From Oligoflexia bacterium (lineage in GTDB: Bacteria > Bdellovibrionota > UBA1018): a stretch of 64,000 nucleotides of DNA. Every line of letters begins with the position of its first letter. Positions within the stretch are counted from its first letter, which is position 1. Where the stretch lies: the NCBI GenBank assembly GCA_031292385.1, contig JARLHE010000037.1, forward strand, positions 1 to 64,000, written 5' to 3'. Below, one piece after another: positions 19,132 through 27,491 of this stretch. The notes under the pieces were generated by a model that ran no database searches, was not told the DNA's origin, and was given only the letters and a program-made list of their open reading frames with translations. The position numbers and the translations under genes were made by a program.

Positions 19132-20385
19132 CAGCGGAATGCCGCTCAGGAGCGGAAAGAAATAAATAAAGAATCCGGCCGCGACCCCTACGTAGAGAAT
19201 TTTTTTCCAAGGGGCGAGTCCTAGTCCTCTGGCCGCATAGATCAGCATGGGGCCCAGAAGGATCGACGCCGGGAGATAGTAATAAAGAAAGGTCGTGTGC
19301 CTTGGCACCAGGATCCAGAACATGAACAACGGGAAATAAAACATCATCAGGAACTGGGCGGCCGCTTCATAGCGCCTGCACGCGTGCCAGACGCAATAGC
19401 CAACCGCGGGAATGCTGGTCCAAAAAATAAACGGATTTCCCAGCAATACAATGCCGGAGAAGGTGGGATTGATCGGGCTCTCGTCGCGGGAAAACAGGTA
19501 CCAAATGGGCCGGAGCGTAAGAGGCCAGCTGTACCAGGGGCTGACGTAAGGCTGCGGGTTATCGTACTTGAATTGGGTCACGAACATCTGCAGCTGCATT
19601 TTTAGGATATCCCGCCACCCGTAGTAGTGACTGGAATCCAGGCCCAGGGCGTCGATGCTGTGAGCGGGAGTCTTCATGCCGAGAAACGGGATCAGGGTGA
19701 CCAGATAGACCAGGCACGCGGTCGCGAAAAGAATCAGCAGGCAATCCCGCAGTCGTGTCCATCGCCTTTCGGGCCTTTCCAGGACATAGAGAATCGCGGT
19801 CATAAAAAGCGGGATGATCGCGATCCATTTCGCCGCGACGGCGAGGCCGAAAAGCAGGCTTGGAAGGATCAGATCCTTTCTCGGTATCGGGCGATTTAAC
19901 GCGGCCGAGTCCATCCAGAGTTGGGCAAAAAGAGCGATTGCCGGCATGAACAGCCCGACGGCGAGAATATCGAGAGTGGCGATCCGGGCTTGGACGAAAA
20001 CCAATTGGTTGACGACGACGATGAGCGCGCCCAAAAGCGCATCGAACCGGTTCTTGAATAATGCCAAACCCAGCCAATAAACGCTCAGAATCGAGACGCC
20101 GCCAAAAAAGACTCCCATGATGCGCCAACCTAGCGCGCGGTCTCCGAAAAGCGCGATTCCGGTCGCGATGAGATATTTTCCGAAACCGGGATGCGACCAG
20201 TTTTCGTTGATGCCATTCATTAGAAATTGTCTAGCTGCCGAAACATATCGGGCTTCGTCAAAGTAGGTCGTGGCGGGCAGTTCGATCCGCCATAGAAAAA
20301 GATTGAGGGTGAGCAGGAAAAGAAGGGCAGGAATGCCCAGCTCTATTGGGTCGATTCCCTTAAAGTATTTTATGACACGTGTCAT
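19081..20385 (-). CDS. GT39-type (protein mannosyltransferase-like) membrane glycosyltransferase
   Basis: The protein of about 434 residues has ten or more hydrophobic segments and the luminal/periplasmic motifs of the PMT/ArnT fold: D43-E44 in TTYFDEARY and SHPGFGK at 64-70, matching the HPPLGK-type motif. These enzymes use polyprenyl-phosphate sugars to glycosylate proteins or lipids outside the membrane. The start at 20385 (MTRVIKYF) fits the family; another in-frame ATG at 20442 would add 19 residues. Its 3' end overlaps the convergent HprK-like gene by about 50 bases. Confidence 0.82.
   Translation of the reverse strand: MTRVIKYFKGIDPIELGIPALLFLLTLNLFLWRIELPATTYFDEARYVSAARQFLMNGINENWSHPGFGKYLIATGIALFGDRALGWRIMGVFFGGVSILSVYWLGLALFKNRFDALLGALIVVVNQLVFVQARIATLDILAVGLFMPAIALFAQLWMDSAALNRPIPRKDLILPSLLFGLAVAAKWIAIIPLFMTAILYVLERPERRWTRLRDCLLILFATACLVYLVTLIPFLGMKTPAHSIDALGLDSSHYYGWRDILKMQLQMFVTQFKYDNPQPYVSPWYSWPLTLRPIWYLFSRDESPINPTFSGIVLLGNPFIFWTSIPAVGYCVWHACRRYEAAAQFLMMFYFPLFMFWILVPRHTTFLYYYLPASILLGPMLIYAARGLGLAPWKKILYVGVAAGFFIYFFPLLSGIPLSRPSFMARIWFARWWF
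20372..20385. promoter_or_regulatory. 14-bp perfect palindrome over the GT39 start codon
   Basis: ATGACACGTGTCAT is a perfect palindrome and its minus-strand ATG is the probable start codon of the GT39 gene. The TGACA/TGTCA halves look like an operator. It could also be chance within coding sequence if translation begins at 20442. Confidence 0.3.
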
Positions 20386-20536
20386 TTTTAACACTGGCGG
20401 AACGCTCGGCGGGAAGTATGAGCGAGGAAGGTGTTTCGGCAAATTCCTATATAAGTTACAATAGAATAGACCACGATTTCACTATAAAAGGGGTCTGTCC
20501 ATCGTGCAAGAAGGGCTGTCAAAACGGATTCGTCCT

Positions 20537-21448
20537 ATGCGCTTTTTGGGCTCGCCATTTACGGGTTCAAATGCGGGGGCTTCGCTGGTTACCGTGATGA
20601 TCGCCGCGGGCCTTTTGGCCGCAGCCGCGGTTTTGATCACTCAGCTCGCGATCAGCAGCAAAAAAACGGCTGAACGAAGTGTCAGCGGCGTTGAATTCGA
20701 CGCCTTGATCGCGCAGCTTCATTCCATCGTCGCCAATGAAGTTTCCTGCCGGACCGCGATTGGCGGGCCTTCCGACTACGTGCCAGCCCAAATTTTTCCT
20801 TTTCCTTCTCGTGCGGAAAGTTTCACCCTCACCGCGTGGAAAAACCCGAGCCAGGGCGGAAGTTTCGTTAATTTCAAGACCACTGCGGGTCAATTCAACC
20901 CGATTGTACTTTACAGCCGTTTTTCCACGGCGGGGACGCCTGCTGTTTTTCTTGCTCCGTTCACCGGGGGCGGTCCCACCGCCGTCCAACCCAGCAACAT
21001 GATCGGCACTCTTTTGATCACGAAGCTGGGGTTGATCACCGGGGGCGTAGATTGCCCGCACAACAACCGTACGCCGGTACCCGCTTGCTCGAATCGAACT
21101 TACAGCACTTATCTTTATGTCGAGGCGGCAAGGCCGAACCTTTACGGCTGGTCCGCGGACATGCCCAACGGCACTACGATCAATAACGCGACGGGAGCCG
21201 GCACGACGACGATTCCTTTGAACGTGTACTTGGACTCGAGCTCCCAGTCGATCGTCTCTTGCAGCGGCTACGCGTTTTCGAACAGCACGGGCTCTTTGCC
21301 GGTTTGCTTGTCGGATGAGTCGCTGACTTATGCGCCCACCATTGCCGGCGGAGCTCCGATTGTTCAGTGTGTCCGGGTCGTTTGTCCGACAGGGACCTAT
21401 CGTAAAGGCTACAATGTGGACACCAGCGTTCAGTGTGGTGCACCATGA
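20537..21448 (+). CDS. Pseudopilin-like protein with atypical prepilin signal
   Basis: The N-terminus is a short leader followed by ASLVTVMIAAGLLAAAAVLITQ, the hydrophobic helix of type IV pilin-like proteins, but without the usual G-F-T-L-x-E sequence and without the conserved Glu5. The likely cleavage is after Gly in NAG. The rest (about 300 residues) is secreted in character, rich in Ser, Thr and Gly, with several cysteines near the C-terminus. A GTG at 20504 is an alternative start. It is first of three coupled pilin genes, so it may be a minor or tip subunit. Confidence 0.65.
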   Translation: MRFLGSPFTGSNAGASLVTVMIAAGLLAAAAVLITQLAISSKKTAERSVSGVEFDALIAQLHSIVANEVSCRTAIGGPSDYVPAQIFPFPSRAESFTLTAWKNPSQGGSFVNFKTTAGQFNPIVLYSRFSTAGTPAVFLAPFTGGGPTAVQPSNMIGTLLITKLGLITGGVDCPHNNRTPVPACSNRTYSTYLYVEAARPNLYGWSADMPNGTTINNATGAGTTTIPLNVYLDSSSQSIVSCSGYAFSNSTGSLPVCLSDESLTYAPTIAGGAPIVQCVRVVCPTGTYRKGYNVDTSVQCGAP

Positions 21449-22281
21449 GGCGAACCGTGCGTAAACAAGGATTACCGGGATTCACGCTCAACGAGATGAT
21501 GGTCGCGATCGCGGTTTCCTCTTTGGTTTTTTTAGGGGTTGCCAGCGTTTTCACGATGATCACCCGGCTGACGCAAAATGCGCGGGCGCTCGCGGATATG
21601 CATTCGCTCGAAGGCATGATCATCCAGCGTTTGGCGAATCCGCAAACCTGCGCAAGCTTGTTTAGCCCGAATCCGACTTTGGCCCCGGTTCAGTTTCCTG
21701 GCTATAGCGGCACCCCCCCCGTGCATTATGGGCAGACGTATAATCCGGCCACGGCTTACACCAGTGTCAACCTCGTGGGGGCAGGTTCCCACTTTTTCGC
21801 GCTTTATAACGCTGCTCCTTCAACGACGATGGCCTCCGTTTTGGTCGCGGATGTGCCGAGTAATAACCCGTCGCCAGGCGGGAATAATAATGTTTTCGGC
21901 TCCATCCAGGTCATGTCGCTTTCGCTCGATCTCTTGACGCACAATACGTCGATGGATACGACCTTCGCCGACGTCGTTCTCGGACAGCTTCATCTGCAGA
22001 TTTTGAAAACGCTCACCTCGGGACAATTCGGGGGCAACGCCCAGCGGCTCAACGGGACGACCGCTCCCGTTCCCACCGATATCTTTATTCCCGTAAGTTT
22101 GGAGATCGCCAATGCCTCCTCGCCCGGCATGCCCAGTTTTCAGCCGGTAACGACACTGGTCAGTTGCGCGGCCGCCGGCGCGTCCAATTTGAATCAGTTG
22201 ACGCCGCCGACATGCACGTCCGATCAGCACCTTTTTTTGGACCTCACGAATCCGACCGATCCTCTGTGGGGGTGTAAGTGA
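21445..22281 (+). CDS. Pseudopilin with canonical prepilin signal
   Basis: The start ATG overlaps the previous stop (ATGA). The 278-residue protein has the prepilin cleavage sequence G|FTLNEMM followed by a hydrophobic helix (AVSSLVFLGVAS) and conserved Glu5. A prepilin peptidase, not encoded here, should process it. The C-terminal part is Cys-bearing and ends LWGCK. It is probably a minor pilin or type II secretion-type pseudopilin working with its two neighbours. Confidence 0.75.
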   Translation: MRRTVRKQGLPGFTLNEMMVAIAVSSLVFLGVASVFTMITRLTQNARALADMHSLEGMIIQRLANPQTCASLFSPNPTLAPVQFPGYSGTPPVHYGQTYNPATAYTSVNLVGAGSHFFALYNAAPSTTMASVLVADVPSNNPSPGGNNNVFGSIQVMSLSLDLLTHNTSMDTTFADVVLGQLHLQILKTLTSGQFGGNAQRLNGTTAPVPTDIFIPVSLEIANASSPGMPSFQPVTTLVSCAAAGASNLNQLTPPTCTSDQHLFLDLTNPTDPLWGCK

Positions 22282-23054
22282 AAAAGAAAATCGGCTTTTT
22301 CCTGAACCAAAAAGGCCTGACGCTGATCGAAGTGATGGTCGGGCTTATGCTCTTGGCCTTTGTCATGGTGGCGCTCGGAAGCGTGCAACAAATGATTTCC
22401 AACTTTCACCGGACTTCGGAAGCCAGCTTGGATCTTTCTTTGCTCACGAGCAAGCTCAACGGTTATCTACAGAACTACGGTACTTGTCAGACCGCGCTTG
22501 GGTCGCAACCCTTTGCGGCGACCTGGCCCACGCCGACTTCGTCGTCGGCGCCGCCGGGGGTTGAGGTCAAAATTTTCGATCCGACTAGCCTCACTCCCGG
22601 AACCCCGCTTTTAACCCCGAATACGGCACCGCCTGGCTCTCCGTTCACTGCGTACTCCACGTTTAACAGCCTGGTCGTTCAGCATATTGTGATCGCCCCG
22701 CTGGGCACGTATCCGGCGGGCCAGCCGATTATTGCGAATTCCACTTTTCCGGCGACTTTGACCTTGAGCGTTTTTAGAAGTGATAATGCAGCGCAAAATG
22801 TCGCGCGATTCACGTCTGGCATCCATATGAATCTCACGTTGGCAGGGGGAAATATTTCGACGTGCAGTATCATTGATCTCGCGCTTGGTGCGCCACCGGC
22901 GCCGCTCGAGGCGGCTCCGAATCCCTGTGCCGTGGGATATTCGCTCACGACAAATGGGGACGGTACTACGATGAATTGTATTTTGACCCAATGTTCGCCC
23001 GGCCAGGGGCCGCTGCTCAATCCTTCGACCGGAGTGATCGCCTGCGGCCCTTAA
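22278..23054 (+). CDS. Pseudopilin with canonical prepilin signal
   Basis: The start is GTG overlapping the previous TGA. The 258-residue product has leader MKKKIGFFLNQKG, cleavage G|LTLIEVM and a hydrophobic helix. The C-terminal domain has several cysteines (for example CSIID and CILTQCSPG) that could form disulphides outside the cell. It is the third of the coupled pilin genes. A weak stem (CTTGA/TCAAG) with a short T-run follows the stop and may end the transcript before the radical SAM operon. Confidence 0.75.
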   Translation: MKKKIGFFLNQKGLTLIEVMVGLMLLAFVMVALGSVQQMISNFHRTSEASLDLSLLTSKLNGYLQNYGTCQTALGSQPFAATWPTPTSSSAPPGVEVKIFDPTSLTPGTPLLTPNTAPPGSPFTAYSTFNSLVVQHIVIAPLGTYPAGQPIIANSTFPATLTLSVFRSDNAAQNVARFTSGIHMNLTLAGGNISTCSIIDLALGAPPAPLEAAPNPCAVGYSLTTNGDGTTMNCILTQCSPGQGPLLNPSTGVIACGP

Positions 23055-23108
23055 GCTTGAAATAAGCTCAAGACTTTTTCTATCCGTGGGGATACCACTG
23101 ATCTTAGG

Positions 23109-24149
23109 ATGAGCGCGAGCCCAGGGCTAAGTGTCGATTTCCAACTCGAAATTCTTGAAGAATGTGGCTTCCACTGCCAAGCCTGCTATGTCGACAAAAC
23201 CGCTCGTTTGGAGTTCGGCGATAATCAAATCCGGAAAATGCATGCCTTGTTTTCCGAATTTCAGGCCAAAAGCTATGACCTCGATCATTTGATCGTGGGC
23301 CCGACGGACTTCACGACCTCTCCCAGCTTCGACCGGATCAGTGAAGAGAAGCATTTCGGCGAATTGACCTCGTTTTTCAACGCGACCAATTGGACAACGA
23401 CTTTGCTCGCGAGAAATTGGCAGGAAAAGGTCGAAAAACTTTCCCGGTTCAACCGTAGCCGTGAGGCGACGTTTTCCATCGTTTTGAACCCCCAAAAGTC
23501 CTTGGACCGGAGGTATCTCGATTTATTCGTCGAGCGATGCCGGCAATTGCGGGAAATTTATGCGAAGCCGATTCGCAGATTTTACATTGTTTTCAATGCT
23601 TATCCGCATCGCGCGCAAGAGAGGGTCGATTTCAAGCGGGACTATTTAACCGTTCATCGGCTGGTTCACGAGCTTTTCAAGGTCCCGTCCTTCGAGCATG
23701 GCTTTTCTTTCACGCGGGCTCCGTCGATCCAAGGCCATAAAGAACGGATCATGGGCTCCATGGATTGGTTGAACCAGGTCTATGATGAAGTGGCCGATGC
23801 GACGGAAATTCCCATTCAGTTTTTAATCGAAGGCGATTACTCCGCGAATCGATACGTTTTCAAGAACGACCGTTTTTATTTCGCCCCGCTATGGCATGAG
23901 CCGTTCGTGAATTTCGATCCGGCGCTCGAGGTGCCGGTACGGGAGTGGTCGGTCTCGGAGTTCGAGCGGTTCGAGCAAAAGATCGTGCTGCGGCAGTATG
24001 AGCGACTGGATCAACTGGTCTGCGGTCAGTGCACCTATAATCCGCTCTGTTTGAAGAGAGGCATTGTTCATCTGCTGGATGTACTGGGAGAGAACCGCTG
24101 CCTGGTGCCGCGGCAGGCGGTGGAGCAAAGGGGGCTTGCCTATGATTGA
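23109..24149 (+). CDS. Radical SAM protein, GPTD family member 1
   Basis: The 346-residue protein has the radical SAM cluster-binding motif C19-x3-C23-x2-C26 (ECGFHCQACYV), so it should bind a 4Fe-4S cluster and cleave S-adenosylmethionine. A GPTD motif sits at 64-67, and a C-terminal set C305-x2-C308-x5-C314-x16-C331 followed by LVP could bind a second cluster. This combination is shared by seven proteins in the window and I do not recognise it as a named family. It begins a five-gene plus operon and overlaps the next gene by eight bases. Substrate unknown; peptide modification is my inference. Confidence 0.82.
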   Translation: MSASPGLSVDFQLEILEECGFHCQACYVDKTARLEFGDNQIRKMHALFSEFQAKSYDLDHLIVGPTDFTTSPSFDRISEEKHFGELTSFFNATNWTTTLLARNWQEKVEKLSRFNRSREATFSIVLNPQKSLDRRYLDLFVERCRQLREIYAKPIRRFYIVFNAYPHRAQERVDFKRDYLTVHRLVHELFKVPSFEHGFSFTRAPSIQGHKERIMGSMDWLNQVYDEVADATEIPIQFLIEGDYSANRYVFKNDRFYFAPLWHEPFVNFDPALEVPVREWSVSEFERFEQKIVLRQYERLDQLVCGQCTYNPLCLKRGIVHLLDVLGENRCLVPRQAVEQRGLAYD

Positions 24150-24729
24150 GCATCGTTGGGCCACGCCGATCTCTTATCAGCCGGTGGCGGGCTGGGCGGA
24201 TCACGTTTTGGACCTCAAGGCCGCGATCATGGCCGAGCGGGCCCGCAGTGAGCAGGGAAATTTGGACGGCAACAGCCACAATGTCTGGGATTGGCCGCAT
24301 CCTTCGGTTACGTGGCTGCGTGAAGGGATGTCGGAGGCGGCCCGGCTTTATCTGGGAGAGCGGGGCGCCGCGATCGATTCCATTCCTTCGTACTGGGGCC
24401 GGGCCTGGGGAAACGTGTTGCAGTCGGGACGCGGCTTCTCTTATCACAGCCTGCATGCGCATCACGAAGCCGATTTCTTCGCGGTTTTCTACGTGGATGC
24501 GGGAGAGGCCGAGGAAGCTTCGGGAGCGCTGGCTTTGATGGACCCGCGCTTTTTGAACAATACCCATCTCATGAACCGGGAAAACCGGGTGCTGATCCAG
24601 CCGCGCACGGGTTGGCTGCTTCTGGCCCCTGGCTACGTTTGGCACGAGGTCCTGCACTATCATGGGCAGCAACCGCGAATCTCGATTGCCTGCAATTACC
24701 AGTATAGCTTGCTGAGGATTAAGGATTGA
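24142..24729 (+). CDS. 2OG-Fe(II) oxygenase-like protein 1
   Basis: The 195-residue protein has H105-x-H107 in LHAHHEADFFAVFYV, a distal H168 in APGYVWHEV and R179 in PRISIAC. This is the pattern of the small 2OG-Fe(II) oxygenases related to TIGR02466, which use iron and 2-oxoglutarate to hydroxylate substrates. It also has an HNVWDWPHP block near 46-54, seen again in the protein at 34602-35273. The ATG at 24142 overlaps the radical SAM stop, with a GGGGG upstream. It belongs to the YxWH subgroup of six such proteins in the window. Confidence 0.75.
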   Translation: MIEHRWATPISYQPVAGWADHVLDLKAAIMAERARSEQGNLDGNSHNVWDWPHPSVTWLREGMSEAARLYLGERGAAIDSIPSYWGRAWGNVLQSGRGFSYHSLHAHHEADFFAVFYVDAGEAEEASGALALMDPRFLNNTHLMNRENRVLIQPRTGWLLLAPGYVWHEVLHYHGQQPRISIACNYQYSLLRIKD

Positions 24730-25175
24730 GTCAGACCGAGCTGCCCGAATGGAAACTCAGACAGGCGCTTTCGCATCGGATTTTTCCGATCGAAGACGAG
24801 CTACAGCCCGGGGCGATCGAGCTGGTGAGTTCTCCCGAGCGGCGGCTTGAGCTTTGTATCGATTATTTCAAGTCCCCTCAGCCGGAACTTTACTACCCCT
24901 GCAAGTCTTATTGCGTCGCCGTCATTTATGCGCGGCTGCTGAATCGGTGCTTCGGCGTCGATTTTTTTGCCGTGTTGAATGACCCGGAGCTTTTGTTTGG
25001 CAACGATCCTTATTTCGTGAGGTATTCGGATGACCGGGCCTTTTACGACGCGATTCTCTCGAAAATAAGCTTGGACTTCGATGAATCGATTTATCAGGTC
25101 GAGAGAACCATTTCGTTTTTCAAGCGGGAATTTTTGATCGGGGAGGCTTATGAGCATTGGCTTTCTCGGGTTTAA
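24726..25175 (+). CDS. Unrecognised 149-residue protein
   Basis: Translation probably starts at TTG 24726, which overlaps the preceding stop. The product is soluble, acidic and rich in aromatic residues, with no signal peptide, membrane segment or motif I know. It is wedged between an oxygenase gene and a radical SAM gene and overlaps the latter by 26 bases, so it is very likely translated as part of this operon. It may be a partner or substrate-binding protein for the adjacent enzymes; that is a guess from position. Confidence 0.6.
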   Translation: MSQTELPEWKLRQALSHRIFPIEDELQPGAIELVSSPERRLELCIDYFKSPQPELYYPCKSYCVAVIYARLLNRCFGVDFFAVLNDPELLFGNDPYFVRYSDDRAFYDAILSKISLDFDESIYQVERTISFFKREFLIGEAYEHWLSRV

Positions 25176-26196
25176 TCTTTTCATCGAAGTGCTGAATCAA
25201 TGCCGGTGGAGTTGCCCGGGCTGCCATGTCGACAAGAAGAACAGCGAGCGCGGCTTCCTGGATGGCGATGCCCGCAGGCTGATCGCCTTGAGCGAGGAGT
25301 TCCGCGGTCAAGGCCATGCGCTGCAAAGATTCTTTGTCGGGCCGACAGATTTTCTGACCGCGGAAAACTGGGATCTGATCGCGGAATCGGAGACGTTTCG
25401 TGAGCTGGCTTCTTTATATTCCACCCTGGCCGTCTATTCGACATTGCTCGGCGACGATGAGGTCCTGGACCGGAGACTGACGCAGCTGAATCGAATTCAT
25501 CCTGCTATCAAGCTCGTTATTCCGATCATGCCTGCCGACGTTCTTCAGCGGCCCGAGTATTTGCGCCGGCTTCGGCGATCCGTCAACCGGGTCAAGTCCG
25601 GGTTCGGAATCCATGATTTTCAGATGGTGTTCAATGTCTTGCCTCGGGAGGGCGAGGATTTCCGTAAGGTGTCCGAAACGTTCATGCACGAATTCGGCGT
25701 GAAGCCGGAGTATAACTTGAGCTTCGCGCGATCGGCGGATTTGAAACGTGACCGCGCGGAGCTGGTGCGCCAATTGGATCATATTTATCGCCAGCTCGAT
25801 TTTCACATCGATCGCGACGGCTCGCAGGATGAGTCGGTCGAGGATTGGTTCGTGAAATGCGCGGTCTACCGGGAAGGCGAGCTTTATTCAATGCCTCTGT
25901 TGCTGGATCCTTTCGTGAATTATCACCCCGCGTTCCGATATTCCCAGGATTGGAGCTACGCCGGTCTTCAAAAGTTCGAGTCCGAGCGCATTTTGCGGGC
26001 CTATGCCGCCTGTGATGCGATGGAAGAGTGCGGTCCCTGTCCTTATCTCGGGCTCTGTTCCCATTTGGGTGTTTTAGATTTGATGAGCGAGATGGGGGAG
26101 CGGCGCTGTATCGCTCCGCGCTCTCATTTTCAGGACGCGAATGAGTTGAGCGGGTTTCGTCTTTGGCCGTGGGGGTATCGTGCTGAAAGTCCATAG
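25150..26196 (+). CDS. Radical SAM protein, GPTD family member 2
   Basis: The 348-residue protein repeats the family layout: C18-x3-C22-x2-C25 in QCRWSCPGCHV, GPTD at 64-67, and C294-x2-C297-x5-C303-x16-C320 followed by IAP. A strong ribosome-binding site GGGGAGG precedes ATG 25150, which lies inside the previous gene. The regular spacing of all eleven conserved positions relative to member 1 shows common descent. It should be a SAM-cleaving enzyme with a likely second iron-sulphur cluster; the substrate is unknown. Confidence 0.82.
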   Translation: MSIGFLGFNLFIEVLNQCRWSCPGCHVDKKNSERGFLDGDARRLIALSEEFRGQGHALQRFFVGPTDFLTAENWDLIAESETFRELASLYSTLAVYSTLLGDDEVLDRRLTQLNRIHPAIKLVIPIMPADVLQRPEYLRRLRRSVNRVKSGFGIHDFQMVFNVLPREGEDFRKVSETFMHEFGVKPEYNLSFARSADLKRDRAELVRQLDHIYRQLDFHIDRDGSQDESVEDWFVKCAVYREGELYSMPLLLDPFVNYHPAFRYSQDWSYAGLQKFESERILRAYAACDAMEECGPCPYLGLCSHLGVLDLMSEMGERRCIAPRSHFQDANELSGFRLWPWGYRAESP

Positions 26197-26779
26197 TTGG
26201 TCGGATAGTCACATCGTGTCCGCCGCGATCGCAAAAGATGAGGCGATCGACTGTAAGCTTTATTTCGAGAGCATCGCGTTCTTCAATCGGTTGCTCGCGG
26301 ATTCGCCCGGCGAATTCAGCCTTTGTGCCTACAATAACGATTTAGGGCGGGACTTCCGGTTTCCGGAAGCGGAGTTGCTTTTGGAGAAAATCAAATCAAA
26401 CGTGATCGAGTACGTCGATCGATTTTACGGGCTAAAGGCAGGGCAGGACGACCTGGTCCTTCTTCATCAGTTCATTTGCGCCGTTTTTCCTGGTTTTTCG
26501 CAGCCCCAATACGAGCCGCATGACCACCGCGCGAGCGATGTCGTCGCCACTTATTATCTCGGCATCGGCAGGAATGAAGGCCTGGTGCGTATTTGGAATC
26601 CGGAAAGCGCGGAAGGGGAGAATATCGTTCTCTCGCCCAAAAGCGGCGAACTGGTTCTCGTGCCCGGAAACCTGCCGCACGACATCCTGGAGTTCCGGCC
26701 GAGCGAGCCTTTTGTTTCGGTTGAAACGCACTTCTCCGTGCGCGGTTTTCCGCGTTTGGCTTTGCCGCTGGGGCGTTAG
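26180..26779 (+). CDS. 2OG-Fe(II) oxygenase-like protein 2, lacking the usual arginine
   Basis: The 199-residue protein starts at GTG 26180, overlapping the previous gene by 17 bases. It has H114-x-H116 in EPHDHRASD and a distal H167 in VPGNLPHDI, so the metal site is present. In the other five paralogues an Arg follows at about +11 from the distal histidine; here the position is Phe (EPFVSVET). That residue normally holds the 2OG carboxylate, so this member may use another cosubstrate, be non-catalytic, or have a shifted Arg. It closes the plus operon and converges with the next gene. Confidence 0.65.
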   Translation: MLKVHSWSDSHIVSAAIAKDEAIDCKLYFESIAFFNRLLADSPGEFSLCAYNNDLGRDFRFPEAELLLEKIKSNVIEYVDRFYGLKAGQDDLVLLHQFICAVFPGFSQPQYEPHDHRASDVVATYYLGIGRNEGLVRIWNPESAEGENIVLSPKSGELVLVPGNLPHDILEFRPSEPFVSVETHFSVRGFPRLALPLGR

Positions 26780-27411
26780 AGAAAGACCACGACCACCGTT
26801 CTGGCGATCTTATTGATGTACGCGCACTGGGAGGTTTCGTGGCACTGCGGGCACCGAAACGTCTTGTCGAAGCGGGCAAGTGATGCGACCGATAAAAGCT
26901 GGATTTTTCTTTTGCCTTTGATGATCTCGAGCAGCTGCGATGGAAGTTTCTGCGTTGAGGAGGGGCGGATCGAATTGTCGCCGAGGGCGACCCCGCAGTA
27001 TCCGCATGAAATATGAACCGCCTTCGCGGTGTCGAAATCGACAGCCGTGTCGTATTTTTCGTAAGCTCCGTACACGATCTTGCGCGGGGTGTATTTCCAC
27101 TGAAGACGTTTTGACCTCAGCCACCAAAGGGTCTTCTGAAAACCCTGCACGTTCTTGCCGGCATCCTTCCGATATCGTTTAACCCGGAGTCGATAGGCAT
27201 CCAGCCCTGCTTTCGAGACCAGCTGGCGAAGATCCGAGAAAACGTACTGGTTCAATGCTTCGAACTCGGTATTGGCTTCGACATGTCGCATGATTTTTTG
27301 TTTGAGGTCTTCGAGGTGCGTGATCCAGTAGCCCACCCAGACTCCGAGAGAATCCACCTCGGGTACTAAATGGGTCGGGTTTGCCGGGCGGAGTTTCTCG
27401 GGATTTGCCAT
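26776..27411 (-). CDS. Zinc-ribbon-containing protein of unknown function
   Basis: The 211-residue protein is basic in its middle part and has two CxxC pairs in the C-terminal half (CGYC near 136 and CPQC near 189), probably a split zinc ribbon. The N-terminal half is helical and Lys/Arg-rich, compatible with nucleic-acid binding. I do not recognise the family. It is not translationally coupled to the neighbouring operons and converges with the plus operon by a four-base overlap. Confidence 0.55.
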   Translation of the reverse strand: MANPEKLRPANPTHLVPEVDSLGVWVGYWITHLEDLKQKIMRHVEANTEFEALNQYVFSDLRQLVSKAGLDAYRLRVKRYRKDAGKNVQGFQKTLWWLRSKRLQWKYTPRKIVYGAYEKYDTAVDFDTAKAVHISCGYCGVALGDNSIRPSSTQKLPSQLLEIIKGKRKIQLLSVASLARFDKTFRCPQCHETSQCAYINKIARTVVVVFL

Positions 27412-27460
27412 GCTGGACGAGTTTATGCGGAAAAGGCTGTATTTTTCAATTAACTCTTGA

Positions 27461-27487
27461 GTAACTTCCGAGTCACTCTAAAGTTAC
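27461..27487. promoter_or_regulatory. Inverted repeat before the first long GT4 gene
   Basis: GTAACTT (27461-27467) and AAGTTAC (27481-27487) form a perfect 7-bp inverted repeat with 13 bases between. GAGTAACT and GAGTCACT are also near-direct repeats in the same stretch. It ends five bases before the start codon at 27492, in an AT-rich divergent gap, and has the look of an operator. Confidence 0.35.
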
Positions 27488-27491
27488 CGGT

